Source: Cloacibacterium sp046296655 (lineage in GTDB: Bacteria > Bacteroidota > Bacteroidia > Flavobacteriales > Weeksellaceae). From it: 52,037 nucleotides of DNA. A program made the translations under genes and the position numbers. Location: assembly GCA_046296655.1 (NCBI GenBank), contig JBKBLE010000017.1:1-52037 (forward strand), written 5' to 3'. This document shows positions 43,418-52,037 of this stretch, one piece after another. The notes beneath the pieces are model-generated. The model worked only from the letters and a program-made list of their open reading frames with translations, was not told where the DNA came from and searched no databases. Within the stretch, counting starts at the first letter, position 1. Each line of letters begins with the position of its first letter.

Positions 43418-46400
43418 TAATTTCTATTTTTGAGGAGAACCCAACCTTTAAAATCTCTACCATCTGGTAACGCAATGTGATACCAATAAGTAGCCGTAGG
43501 TAATTTTCTGCCATTAGACATGCCATCCCAACTCAAAATTCCCGCTTTGTCTTGTCTGAAAACCAAATTTCCGTAACGGTCATAAATACTCAAAACACTT
43601 TTCTCTGCACCGAAAAACGCTACGTCTGTAATCATCCAAACATCATTAATTCCATCACCATTTGGCGTAAAAGAATTAGGAAACTGAAGAACCAAACCAT
43701 CCTTAGTTTCGCCGATGCAGTTATCATCATCAAATCTAACATAAAAAGTAACTTTTCCTTTCGGTAAATTGGTAAAAAGATTGCTTTCTTGCCAAGAAAT
43801 TCCGTCTATAGAATATAAAATTTTCTTACTTCCCGTTGCAATTACGGTATAATCATTTCCATTGGTTTCTAATTTTGTGATTACAGGAATTTCCTTTTCT
43901 AGCACTTCAAATTCATCTGTAAAAGAGCAGCCTTTATCATCTGTAATGGTAAGTGTATATTTACCCGCAGCTATATTAATAACCGCATTACTGCTTGAAA
44001 TAACTGTTCCTGTAGCGTTTTTCCATTCATAAGTGACGACATTAAAAGGATAAGAAGAAAAATCTGGTTGTAAAAACGGTAAAACATCTTTCGGGCAAAT
44101 CCAGAAATTCTCTATATCAAATGCTGGAACTTTATTTAAAACCAAATTGATTTCTGCATAATTAGGACAAGTTGTACTTGAAATAATTTTGACAAAAAAT
44201 TTAAAAATTCCTGAATTTTCATCAAACGAATAAGCATTTGGATTCACGATTTTTTTTGTGGAACCAGCTTTTAAATCAGAGAAAGAAAGATAATATTCGA
44301 AAGTTTCATCACTGGTTTTCAATTGATTTTCAAAAACGGTAAGATTAATGGTTTCTTTGCCATCATTTGCAATATCACAAACTAAAATCGTGAAACTGCC
44401 TTTATTCACAAAAGGTCGCAATACAAAATTAATCGTGGTAGTCTCTGTACAATTCCCATTAATTACTGCTTTCAAAGTAATATTTGGTTGAGCATTATTA
44501 ATGGTATAATTCATCGCTTGAGCAGTAGTAAGCGCTACTCCATTTTCATAAAAGGTATAAGTTGCATATTGTGCTGCTTCAGAATTGGTGAGAATATCAT
44601 TATTAGGATTGCTATCAAAATTCAAACGATTAACCCAATCTAAAAGATTAATGGTATAAACTCCATCTAAATTATCATCGCAAACTGAAATATCTTCGAT
44701 GATATTAAATTTTATATTTCCAATAATTTTCAAAACAACTTCACCCACATAAAAACAACCATTGATGGATTGATATCTTGCATAAATTGTTTTAAAAGGT
44801 GTGGTAGCTGGCAATAAATAATTTTGCACGTCTGCATCGCTTAAATAATTAGTATTCGCAATGTCAAAAGCGTCATTTTGATTTTCAAAAAATCGAACTT
44901 CTCTTATAAAATCTGCAAAATTAGGATTTCCTTGATTTTCGTATAGTTTAGGAATCGCTTCTCTTAAATCAAAACTCATGGTTTGTGTTCCAGTCGCATC
45001 ACATCTCAAAATGGTGGTAGATGGAGCTAACTTCACTTGAGGATACGCTGAAAAATCAAACACAAAACGCAATTCTACTTTTTTAAGACAACTGCTTCCA
45101 TCTAAAGTAGAAATTCTGAGATAAAAAGTGGTATTTCCAGTAATGGTAATCGGTTGAGACGGGTCTGCAATCAGTGAATTAAACACGCCAGAAACTGGGA
45201 AATAATTTCTAAACCATTCGAATTTATAATTGGCTAAGTTTCCATTAAAAAACTGTGAATAATAATCGGTAAGTTTTACTTTTTCTTCATTATTGTTAAA
45301 ATGGTCACACTTCAAACTGACGACTAAATTATCCGTAATTATTCCTTGAATTTCTGATAATTGAAACGTGAGTTCTTCCACATTAGAGCAAGAAGGCTCT
45401 AAAGAAGAATTAATCACGGCGTAAACAGAAACAGGAGTATTGGTAACATTAAGCGTAGTAATCACATTGGTAAGTGCTGCATCACTGTAATAGGTAACAG
45501 TAGGCTTCGGATTTTGATTCCACTGTGTTCCCAAAATTTCTATATCATAATTGCTTAAAGTAATATTTGCATTACCAGGACTATTGGTGGCACAGACAAA
45601 TAGCTTTTTCTTCTCTGCAATAGGTTTGAGAATATGATAATTTAATTTTTTTACCACATAACAACTGTCGTGAACCAAATATCTTACAAAAAATTCTTTT
45701 GTGCTGATGTTATCTGGTAAGATTTGGTCTAATTCTGCGGTAGTCAATCCAAAATTGGTTACATCATTAGCTGTAGTCGTATTATAATGAAAAGTTTGAG
45801 TGATTCCAGAAGTAGGCGTAATCAATTTGATGACTGCATCTGCATCATTTTTCAAATTCACGAGTTCATCTCTATTTTTTTCGCAGAGATAAATATCTGC
45901 ATCTTCCGTATCATAAACCGTTGGAGAATCTGGGACAACATCAGTATCTGCATCAGTTACATTTAAAATAATTCTGTCAAAAATCACTTTAACGGTAAAT
46001 TTCAATACCGAAAAACAAGTTCCTTTACAAGCATCTGTTTGTTGATATTCTATTCTCGCAAACAAATCATAAGTGTAATCTTGCAATTGTAACCCTTCTC
46101 TGATAAAATCTAAAGGATTTACATTTTGTAAAGCATCTTCTTCTGTTTCAAAAACGCTAATTTTAAAAACATTTGGGTCATTAGAAAAGACAATTCCCCG
46201 ATTTTTAAGTTCTTTTTCCCATTCGAAAGGCTCAATATAAATGGGATTACTGCTAGAAATAATATCACAAATTTCATGAATAGAATTCATCTGAACTGGC
46301 GTAGAAACCAATGTTGGAGCACTGGTAAAAACTACAGAAATCGGCCCAAAAATCTGTGTACCGCATTGAGCAGTGTTGTATTTTACATAAATTTTAGAAG

Positions 46401-47862
46401 CCGAAGTGAGGTCTGCACTGGTTACTTCTGCAGGATTATTGTCTATGCTAAAACTTACAGAACCTGCAAAATTAGCATCAAATAATTGACAATTTAGTTT
46501 AGACAACTGAAAATTCCTCTCTATCCCATCATTATTGACATCACAAATTTCCACCGAGTTTTTAAGCAAAATATTATTGAGCACTAAAAAACTCAAATTA
46601 GAAATGGTAAAACAACTCGTATTGGTTGCGCTTTCTACTCGTACAAAATATTTCTGCGTAACGTCTAAAGGCAAACTAGCATCTAAAAAATTAGTATTTC
46701 CAGCAAAAGCATCGGCTCCATCGAGATAATATTTAAAAATAAATGGAGAAATTGCTGCGCCATGAATGGTTAAATCTGGATTAAGATCTGCTTGATAAAA
46801 AGTATTTGTTACGGAATTACAAACTGGTTTTACAAAATCTTTGGCTTGAGGATAACTCGGATCAAAAGTAATCCGAATATCATCTGAATGCGTAATCACT
46901 ACACCATTAGAAAGCGTATAATAAGCAGTAGCAGTAATAGTTTCGTTCTGCACAGAACATAAATCTATTGAACTATAATTAGTATTAAAAGCAGTAGGTA
47001 AAGCTTGTGTAGCAGAACCGCTCCAAATAATACGTTGAGGTTTGATAACATTTCCCGAAGGTGAAAATCTGTAGGCTTCTTGAGTAGCTGACCAAATTCC
47101 TGTATTTCTATTAATGGGGGCAATTCCGTTTCCTGAAGCATTATTAATCCCAATAAGTGATACTCTAACCGTCGCTGAAACATCTGGCAAAGGTTTTTCT
47201 GCAACATAAACATCTATTTCATTCGTCAATTCATATAACACAATCTGCGTAGTGCTTCTCTGTGTAGTTCTGGTAATTTCTCCGTTGTTAAAATTGACAA
47301 TTAATTTTCTACACGGTGAAACACCTTCTACTCGATAACTTACGTTTCCTACTCTGTCTGTAAAATCTAAATCTTGATAGACTCCAAAAATAGATTTTGT
47401 AGGCAAATAGGTATTGGGAATTTGTTTTCCTGTAATATCTGCCGCACTATAATCACCTACTGAATAGTTTTCATTGAAACTTACAAAACCGTTACTACTG
47501 ATGATTAAAGACTGTACATTTTCGCCATAATAATTAAAAGAAAAAGGCTTATTTCCAAAAATAGCAGCATCATTAAAAGCGATTTTGGCTAAATATTCAT
47601 CGTCTTTATAGCCTAAAATCGTTCCTGTATTGGTATCAATAGTAGGAAAAGGGATGGCAGAAACCGAATATTGATTGGTATCTCTAATATCGGGAAAAGT
47701 AATATTCAGCGGAAAACATCTAGAAGAATTAAGCGGATAATTACACGTAATAGTAAAATCAGAATTTCCTAAAGCATCTTTTATCGATGGACATGACTGA
47801 GATTTTATTACTACATAAGGTAATAATACCAATAAGAATAGTATAATCTTATTCAGTCTCAT
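43417..47862 (-). CDS. Large secreted protein with T9SS type B (CHU_C) sorting domain
   Basis: 1481 aa from ATG 47862 (a GTG two codons earlier is possible). A signal peptide (MRLNKIILFLLVLLPYVVIKSQ) leads into a chain of beta-sandwich repeats that contain recurring motifs such as ICDVNNDGIERNFQLSKL, SVCDDNLDGVYTINLLDW and LVCDIANDGKETINLTVF, i.e. several C-D-x-N-x-D-G calcium-binding-like repeats. The C-terminal 90 residues are a gliding-motility-associated/CHU_C domain: PNSFTPNGDGINDVWMITD, SIYDRYGNLVFR, WDGMSNGRKLPTATYWYHI. This signal directs type IX secretion and surface attachment. The role is probably adhesion; no enzymatic motif was seen. Confidence 0.9.
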   Translation of the reverse strand: MRLNKIILFLLVLLPYVVIKSQSCPSIKDALGNSDFTITCNYPLNSSRCFPLNITFPDIRDTNQYSVSAIPFPTIDTNTGTILGYKDDEYLAKIAFNDAAIFGNKPFSFNYYGENVQSLIISSNGFVSFNENYSVGDYSAADITGKQIPNTYLPTKSIFGVYQDLDFTDRVGNVSYRVEGVSPCRKLIVNFNNGEITRTTQRSTTQIVLYELTNEIDVYVAEKPLPDVSATVRVSLIGINNASGNGIAPINRNTGIWSATQEAYRFSPSGNVIKPQRIIWSGSATQALPTAFNTNYSSIDLCSVQNETITATAYYTLSNGVVITHSDDIRITFDPSYPQAKDFVKPVCNSVTNTFYQADLNPDLTIHGAAISPFIFKYYLDGADAFAGNTNFLDASLPLDVTQKYFVRVESATNTSCFTISNLSFLVLNNILLKNSVEICDVNNDGIERNFQLSKLNCQLFDANFAGSVSFSIDNNPAEVTSADLTSASKIYVKYNTAQCGTQIFGPISVVFTSAPTLVSTPVQMNSIHEICDIISSSNPIYIEPFEWEKELKNRGIVFSNDPNVFKISVFETEEDALQNVNPLDFIREGLQLQDYTYDLFARIEYQQTDACKGTCFSVLKFTVKVIFDRIILNVTDADTDVVPDSPTVYDTEDADIYLCEKNRDELVNLKNDADAVIKLITPTSGITQTFHYNTTTANDVTNFGLTTAELDQILPDNISTKEFFVRYLVHDSCYVVKKLNYHILKPIAEKKKLFVCATNSPGNANITLSNYDIEILGTQWNQNPKPTVTYYSDAALTNVITTLNVTNTPVSVYAVINSSLEPSCSNVEELTFQLSEIQGIITDNLVVSLKCDHFNNNEEKVKLTDYYSQFFNGNLANYKFEWFRNYFPVSGVFNSLIADPSQPITITGNTTFYLRISTLDGSSCLKKVELRFVFDFSAYPQVKLAPSTTILRCDATGTQTMSFDLREAIPKLYENQGNPNFADFIREVRFFENQNDAFDIANTNYLSDADVQNYLLPATTPFKTIYARYQSINGCFYVGEVVLKIIGNIKFNIIEDISVCDDNLDGVYTINLLDWVNRLNFDSNPNNDILTNSEAAQYATYTFYENGVALTTAQAMNYTINNAQPNITLKAVINGNCTETTTINFVLRPFVNKGSFTILVCDIANDGKETINLTVFENQLKTSDETFEYYLSFSDLKAGSTKKIVNPNAYSFDENSGIFKFFVKIISSTTCPNYAEINLVLNKVPAFDIENFWICPKDVLPFLQPDFSSYPFNVVTYEWKNATGTVISSSNAVINIAAGKYTLTITDDKGCSFTDEFEVLEKEIPVITKLETNGNDYTVIATGSKKILYSIDGISWQESNLFTNLPKGKVTFYVRFDDDNCIGETKDGLVLQFPNSFTPNGDGINDVWMITDVAFFGAEKSVLSIYDRYGNLVFRQDKAGILSWDGMSNGRKLPTATYWYHIALPDGRDFKGWVLLKNRN

Positions 47863-47933
47863 TTTCACTTTTTATTACTATCAAATTTAAAGAATTATAA
47901 CGAAATAACCACTACAATATTTTGCGTAAAAAA

Positions 47934-47953
47934 AGCCGAGAAAATTCTCGGCT
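47934..47953 (-). terminator. Terminator of the HMG-CoA synthase gene
   Basis: Arms AGCCGAGAA and TTCTCGGCT; on the minus strand followed by TTTTTTTACGC, just after the stop codon at 47960. Confidence 0.85.
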
Positions 47954-47959
47954 CATTTT

Positions 47960-49288
47960 TTATCTTCTTTCGTAATATCTTGCTCCCACTAAAACTGGAC
48001 TTTCTTTTTCTACTTTTACCAATCCAAATCCTTTCCAATCTGGATTCACAGAAGTACTGAGTTTTTTTCGGTGGAGATTTTCATACGTATCAAAATCTAT
48101 TGCTCTGCGCTGATTCAGCACTTCGAAAATATTCCATTTTTCTACTACAGACTTCCAATCGTCCCCTATTTTTCCGGCAAAAACTTTAGATTTACTTCCA
48201 CTTCCGTAGGCTAAAAACCCTAGTTCTTTTCCTGCTAATTCTTCCCCATTTTCATAAGAAACTTGGAAAGCAGAAAGCAATGCCATAAAAATAGAAGCGG
48301 TGTACATATTCCCAATTTCTGAACTTGCACGTTGTGTAATTTCTATTTTTTCAGCAACTAAATTTTTATATTCATCGGTTTGAGCGATGGCTTTAATATC
48401 TTCAGAACTTGCGGTATTCATTCCGTTTTCTAAGCCAAAAATTTCAGTAAACAATCTCTTCCCGTGGAATGCATAAGGAAGGTGGAAAATCAGAAATCGC
48501 CAATTTTCATAAGGTTTTTCTTTTCCGCTTTCTTCTTTGTAATGTTGGTAGGCTTCTCTAATTCTATCTTGGTAACATTGATTAGAATATTGACCGTCAA
48601 AAACAGGTTCATCTGTAAAAATTTCTACTTTTTCGGCGAAACTGTCTGGTAAATTCTGCACCAAATCTTTAGTGGTTTCTCTTCTTGGTTTAAAGAAATC
48701 AAAAACGCTTTCTGTAGCGACTCCAAATTTATTTTCAATTTCCAACAATGTAGGATTTGCCGAAACCAAAACTGCAACTGCACCACCACCTTGCGTATAT
48801 TCTCCAGTAGAAGCCAATTCATATTTCGCATAATCAGAAGCAATTACAATGGCTTTTTTCTCAGGATTCGCTCTTACAAAATCCAGAGAATTGTGCAACG
48901 CATCTACAGCACCTACACACGCAAAAGTCATATCTACTACATCACAATTTTTGAAACATCTCGCTCCAAATTCTTTTTCTAGCTCTTTTTCTACCATTTG
49001 CGTGGCATAAGTAGCGGTAGGTTTTGCAGCATCTAACGCAGATTCTGTTCCTAGATAAATTCTATAAATTTCTTTGGGATTTATTTTATAATCTTGTATG
49101 AGTTTTAAAAGTGCTTCTGCGGCAAAAGTGGCTGCGTCTTCGTGTACATCCGGAAAAGCCATCCTCTTCAGTCCTAAACCTTTTTCTAATTTTGCAAGTT
49201 CTATTCCTCTTTTTTCGGCTAAATCCTTAATTTCTAAATATAAACTTGGCACAAAAAAACTTGCCGCTTCGATTCCGATTTTCATCAT
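47960..49288 (-). CDS. Hydroxymethylglutaryl-CoA synthase
   Basis: 442 aa (ATG 49288 or 49285). Thiolase-fold enzyme with the HMGS catalytic residues: Glu82 in GTESALDAAK, Cys124 in DMTFACVGAVDAL and the His of HLPYAFHGKRLF. Also present is the GGGAVAVLVS strand and the C-terminal SGSKSKVF motif of the family. It condenses acetyl-CoA with acetoacetyl-CoA to HMG-CoA, so this organism is expected to use the mevalonate route to isoprenoids. Single gene with a terminator on each side. Confidence 0.9.
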   Translation of the reverse strand: MMKIGIEAASFFVPSLYLEIKDLAEKRGIELAKLEKGLGLKRMAFPDVHEDAATFAAEALLKLIQDYKINPKEIYRIYLGTESALDAAKPTATYATQMVEKELEKEFGARCFKNCDVVDMTFACVGAVDALHNSLDFVRANPEKKAIVIASDYAKYELASTGEYTQGGGAVAVLVSANPTLLEIENKFGVATESVFDFFKPRRETTKDLVQNLPDSFAEKVEIFTDEPVFDGQYSNQCYQDRIREAYQHYKEESGKEKPYENWRFLIFHLPYAFHGKRLFTEIFGLENGMNTASSEDIKAIAQTDEYKNLVAEKIEITQRASSEIGNMYTASIFMALLSAFQVSYENGEELAGKELGFLAYGSGSKSKVFAGKIGDDWKSVVEKWNIFEVLNQRRAIDFDTYENLHRKKLSTSVNPDWKGFGLVKVEKESPVLVGARYYERR

Positions 49289-49384
49289 AATTCCTCAATT
49301 TTTGTGCGAATTTAACGAGTTGAAAATTCCTGACAAAAGAATTTTGTTTTTTATTTTAAATCTAAATAATTTTTATCATCAAAA

Positions 49385-49417
49385 AAGCCCTTTTTACATT
49401 TTTTGTAAAAAGGGCTT
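49385..49417 (-). terminator. Terminator of the M1 aminopeptidase gene
   Basis: Perfect 14-bp arms AAGCCCTTTTTACA and TGTAAAAAGGGCTT, followed on the minus strand by TTTTTTGATG. Confidence 0.9.
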
Positions 49418-49438
49418 CAATTTATTAGAGCAAATAAC

Positions 49439-51940
49439 TTAATTACTGTAAGAAGTAATCGCTTTATTCAACATTTCTATTTGTGTATTTAGACTGGTGC
49501 TAGAAGGATTCTCTCTGAATAGTTTCATCTTTCTTTCTAACCCTTTTTTCAGCATTTGAACAATCATCATTTTGGCTTGTACATTATCGCCAATTTGGCT
49601 TTTCGCTTGTCCTAAAACTTTCGTAAGATTATGTACTGCTTTTGTATTATCAGAATCCATAATCCAATTAAAACCTTCTTCTGCAGGTGCTGCTAATTTA
49701 GGATTTTGAAACCCAATAAAAGGATAAAACGCTACTAGAGAGGCAATATTTGGCATTTGAGCAGTAATTTTATTTTTTACAATCACAGGCAAAAGCGTCA
49801 TCATTAAATCTTCCGAAGCGCTTTCCAAATCTATTTTTTCGGCATAATTTACTACTTTTTCAGGAGCAACTTGAGCAATTCCAGAAAGTGAATTTCCTTT
49901 CACCGAATTAGAAATTGCATTGATTCCTTTTTCAAATAATGGTAAATATTTAGGGTTTTTAGTTTTTGCTAAAACGCCAATTGCAGCTCCTTTTACCAAA
50001 TTTTTCTCATCATTCTGCGCTAATTTTTCTACATCTGCCAAAAATGATTTTGGATCTTCTGGTAAACCTTCCAAAGCTAATAATCTAATTCTGTAAAACT
50101 TATCTTTCAAAGCTGCTGCATATAATTTGTCTGCAAATGGATTTTTAGAAACTTGGTCTTTTGCTTCTTCTATAGCCGTGTATTTGCTGTACAAATCTTT
50201 AGCTGTGGTGTATTGTAGATATAATTGTTCTGGGGTTTTGTCTTGTTTAATATCGCTCAGCAATAAACCTTCAGGATTTGCATTAATTAATTCAGGATTT
50301 TTAGTCACATCAAAAACGAAGTCATTTTTCGCTTTTGCCGTTACCCAAACCTCTTTTCTAGAAATTTTACCGTTTTCTAACACATCAATCGACAATGGAA
50401 ACTCAAATTTTTCTTCTTGTGTCTGAGCAACATTTACGGTGACTTGTTTTTTCATCGGGTCAAAAGTAGATTTAACCTCTAACTTAGGATAACCTTTCCC
50501 GAAATACCATTGATTAAAGAACCAATTTAAATCTTTTCCCGAAACTTTTTCCAGAGAAAGTCTCAGTTGATGCGCTTCTCCAGTTCCATATTCATTGGTT
50601 TTAAGATAATCTGAAAGTCCAGCAAAAAAGGCATCATCTCCCAAATAATTTCTTAGCATGTGCAGAATTCCGCCACCTTTATTGTAAGAAACGCCATCAA
50701 ACATGTCTTCTCTGCTTTCATAATTAAATCTCACTAAATCTTTACCAAAATTTCTTGGGTCTGCTTTAAAATTTCTAAGAGATTTTAATCTTTTATAATC
50801 TGCTTCGTCTTTTCCGTATTTGTATTCGTTCCAAAGATATTCTGAGTAATCTGCAAAACTCTCATTTACAGTAAGATTACTCCAACTTTCCGCGGTTACC
50901 AAATCTCCAAACCAATGGTGGAATAATTCGTGAGCAATTACATCTTCCCATTTGTTTTCGTCTGCTAAATCACCCGCTTTTTGTTGTGCAGATTCTTCGT
51001 GAATCACTGCGGTAGTATTTTCCATAGCACCAGAAACGTAATCTCTGCCTACAATCTGTGCGTATTTTTGCCAAGGAAAATCGTAGTTTAATTTTTTAGA
51101 AAAGAACTCTATCATTTCTGGAGTATTTCCAAAAATTTGTTTTGCATACGGTTCGTATTCTTTTTCTACATAATAATCTACGTCTATATTTCTCCATTTA
51201 TCTTTAATCACAGCATATTCTCCTACTCCCATGAAAAATAAATACGGAGCGTGTTTTTTGTCCATTACCCAATGATCCGTTCTCAGGTTTTCGCCTAAAT
51301 TTTCAGAACTTTTTAAAATTCCGTTAGAAAGGGTTACATATTGTTTAGGAACCGTCATGTAAATTTCCTGCGTGGTTTTCTGATTGGGCTTATCTATTGT
51401 AGGAAACCAACAAGAAGAAGATTCCGTTTCACCTTGAGTCCAGACTTGTGTAGGTTTATCTGCATCTTTTCCTTGAGCATTGATGAAATAAAGTCCTTTC
51501 GCATCATTAATGGCAGCAGAACCTTTCTGTTTTACTTCATTTGGTCTCGCTACATATTTGATGTAAACCGTATAATCTTGATTTTTTTGGTAAGTTTTAT
51601 CTAAAGAAATTTTTAGAATATCTTCTTTATAATCATATTTCAAAGGAGTTCTTGCCCCATTTTTTTCTAATGCTACCTCATTAATAATCATTCCTTTAGC
51701 ATCTAAAACCAATTCATTAGAAGCATAAAAAAATGGAGATGCGGTAATCCAAGCTTCGCCGTTCATTTGTTCTTTTTCAAAATTGAAATTCACACGCAAT
51801 TTGGTGTGTTTCAACTCTGTAGATTTGGTATGAGTAGCTCTGTAAACACCAGTTCTGCCAGAAGTTTCGGTTTGTGCAAAAGTGAAATTGTCAGTAGAAA
51901 AAAGCCCTAAAAATAAGGCTGCAATGAGTAGTTTCTTCAT
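49439..51940 (-). CDS. M1 family zinc aminopeptidase (secreted)
   Basis: 833 aa. A signal peptide (MKKLLIAALFLGLFSTDNFTFA) is followed by the M1 N-terminal beta domain, then the catalytic domain with the exopeptidase motif SGAMENTTAVI (GxMEN) and the zinc site VIAHELFHHWFGDLVT (HEXXH) with the third ligand Glu in LTVNESFADYSEY 18 residues further on. The C-terminal 300 residues form a HEAT-like helical region (LAKTKNPKYLPLFEKGINAI). It trims N-terminal residues from peptides in the periplasm. Single gene. Confidence 0.93.
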   Translation of the reverse strand: MKKLLIAALFLGLFSTDNFTFAQTETSGRTGVYRATHTKSTELKHTKLRVNFNFEKEQMNGEAWITASPFFYASNELVLDAKGMIINEVALEKNGARTPLKYDYKEDILKISLDKTYQKNQDYTVYIKYVARPNEVKQKGSAAINDAKGLYFINAQGKDADKPTQVWTQGETESSSCWFPTIDKPNQKTTQEIYMTVPKQYVTLSNGILKSSENLGENLRTDHWVMDKKHAPYLFFMGVGEYAVIKDKWRNIDVDYYVEKEYEPYAKQIFGNTPEMIEFFSKKLNYDFPWQKYAQIVGRDYVSGAMENTTAVIHEESAQQKAGDLADENKWEDVIAHELFHHWFGDLVTAESWSNLTVNESFADYSEYLWNEYKYGKDEADYKRLKSLRNFKADPRNFGKDLVRFNYESREDMFDGVSYNKGGGILHMLRNYLGDDAFFAGLSDYLKTNEYGTGEAHQLRLSLEKVSGKDLNWFFNQWYFGKGYPKLEVKSTFDPMKKQVTVNVAQTQEEKFEFPLSIDVLENGKISRKEVWVTAKAKNDFVFDVTKNPELINANPEGLLLSDIKQDKTPEQLYLQYTTAKDLYSKYTAIEEAKDQVSKNPFADKLYAAALKDKFYRIRLLALEGLPEDPKSFLADVEKLAQNDEKNLVKGAAIGVLAKTKNPKYLPLFEKGINAISNSVKGNSLSGIAQVAPEKVVNYAEKIDLESASEDLMMTLLPVIVKNKITAQMPNIASLVAFYPFIGFQNPKLAAPAEEGFNWIMDSDNTKAVHNLTKVLGQAKSQIGDNVQAKMMIVQMLKKGLERKMKLFRENPSSTSLNTQIEMLNKAITSYSN

Positions 51941-52037
51941 TTTAAAATTTTGTATTTCGGTTAATTAGTCACTCCTTAACAAGCCGCCATTTTCAGTTTT
52001 TCGTTAAGAATATTCCGATTAAAGAGCAGGCGGATAA

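Overview
The window is about 52 kb of AT-rich DNA (roughly one third G+C by eye) from a bacterium of the Bacteroidota, most likely class Flavobacteriia and probably a Weeksellaceae member (Chryseobacterium/Cloacibacterium-like; this placement is inference). Supporting signs are a T9SS type B sorting domain, a complete Bat aerotolerance operon, an OlsF-type aminolipid acyltransferase fusion, DUF4834, DUF6263 and DUF6266 proteins, promoters with the Bacteroidota -7 box TAnnTTTG, almost no Shine-Dalgarno sites, and many short palindromic extragenic repeats.

Layout. 0.1-1.8 kb: CoA-disulfide reductase/rhodanese fusion (minus) with a Crp/Fnr-like dyad upstream. 2.0-4.5 kb: PspC protein, PadR regulator and large PspC membrane protein (plus), followed by a gap holding a candidate 20-residue peptide gene. 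4.9-6.9 kb: acyltransferase, hotdog thioesterase and isochorismate synthase (menaquinone branch). 6.9-7.7 kb: small membrane protein and MarC. 7.8-15.8 kb: the minus-strand moxR-DUF58-DUF4381-like-batA-batB-batC-batD locus, interrupted between moxR and DUF58 by a 520-bp repeat-rich gap. 16-24.6 kb: DinB, RlmB, DUF6263 lipoprotein, DUF4834, YfhO, an unusual ACP-like membrane protein, a glycosyltransferase and a ferritin-like lipoprotein. 24.7-31 kb: cystathionine beta-synthase/cysteine synthase, FtsX-type ABC permease, NamZ-like muramidase lipoprotein, TSUP transporter, a frameshifted beta-barrel gene and a thioredoxin-TPR protein.

31-35.5 kb is the accessory part: a stub of a P-type ATPase gene, a DUF6266 protein, and a decayed restriction-modification island (C5-methyltransferase cut off after motif IV, an apparently intact PD-(D/E)XK/DUF3883-type nuclease, a small ORF, and a 5'-truncated NgoFVII-like endonuclease with an extragenic repeat at the break). 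A large inverted repeat made of an 11-bp unit follows, then tRNA-Phe.

35.6-52 kb returns to housekeeping genes: OlsF-like acyltransferase, aspartate kinase, fructose-1,6-bisphosphatase, o-succinylbenzoate synthase (carrying a heptamer-repeat insertion), glutaminyl-tRNA synthetase, a 1.48-kresidue secreted T9SS cargo protein, HMG-CoA synthase (mevalonate pathway) and an M1 aminopeptidase.

The main non-routine signals are the R-M decay and its repeat breakpoint, a pervasive family of small hairpin repeats that has entered several coding regions (YfhO tail, MenC loop, apparent glycosyltransferase N-terminus), the ACP-like membrane protein, and the small peptide unit at 4.7 kb. No CRISPR array, intact transposase, integrase or prophage was seen.
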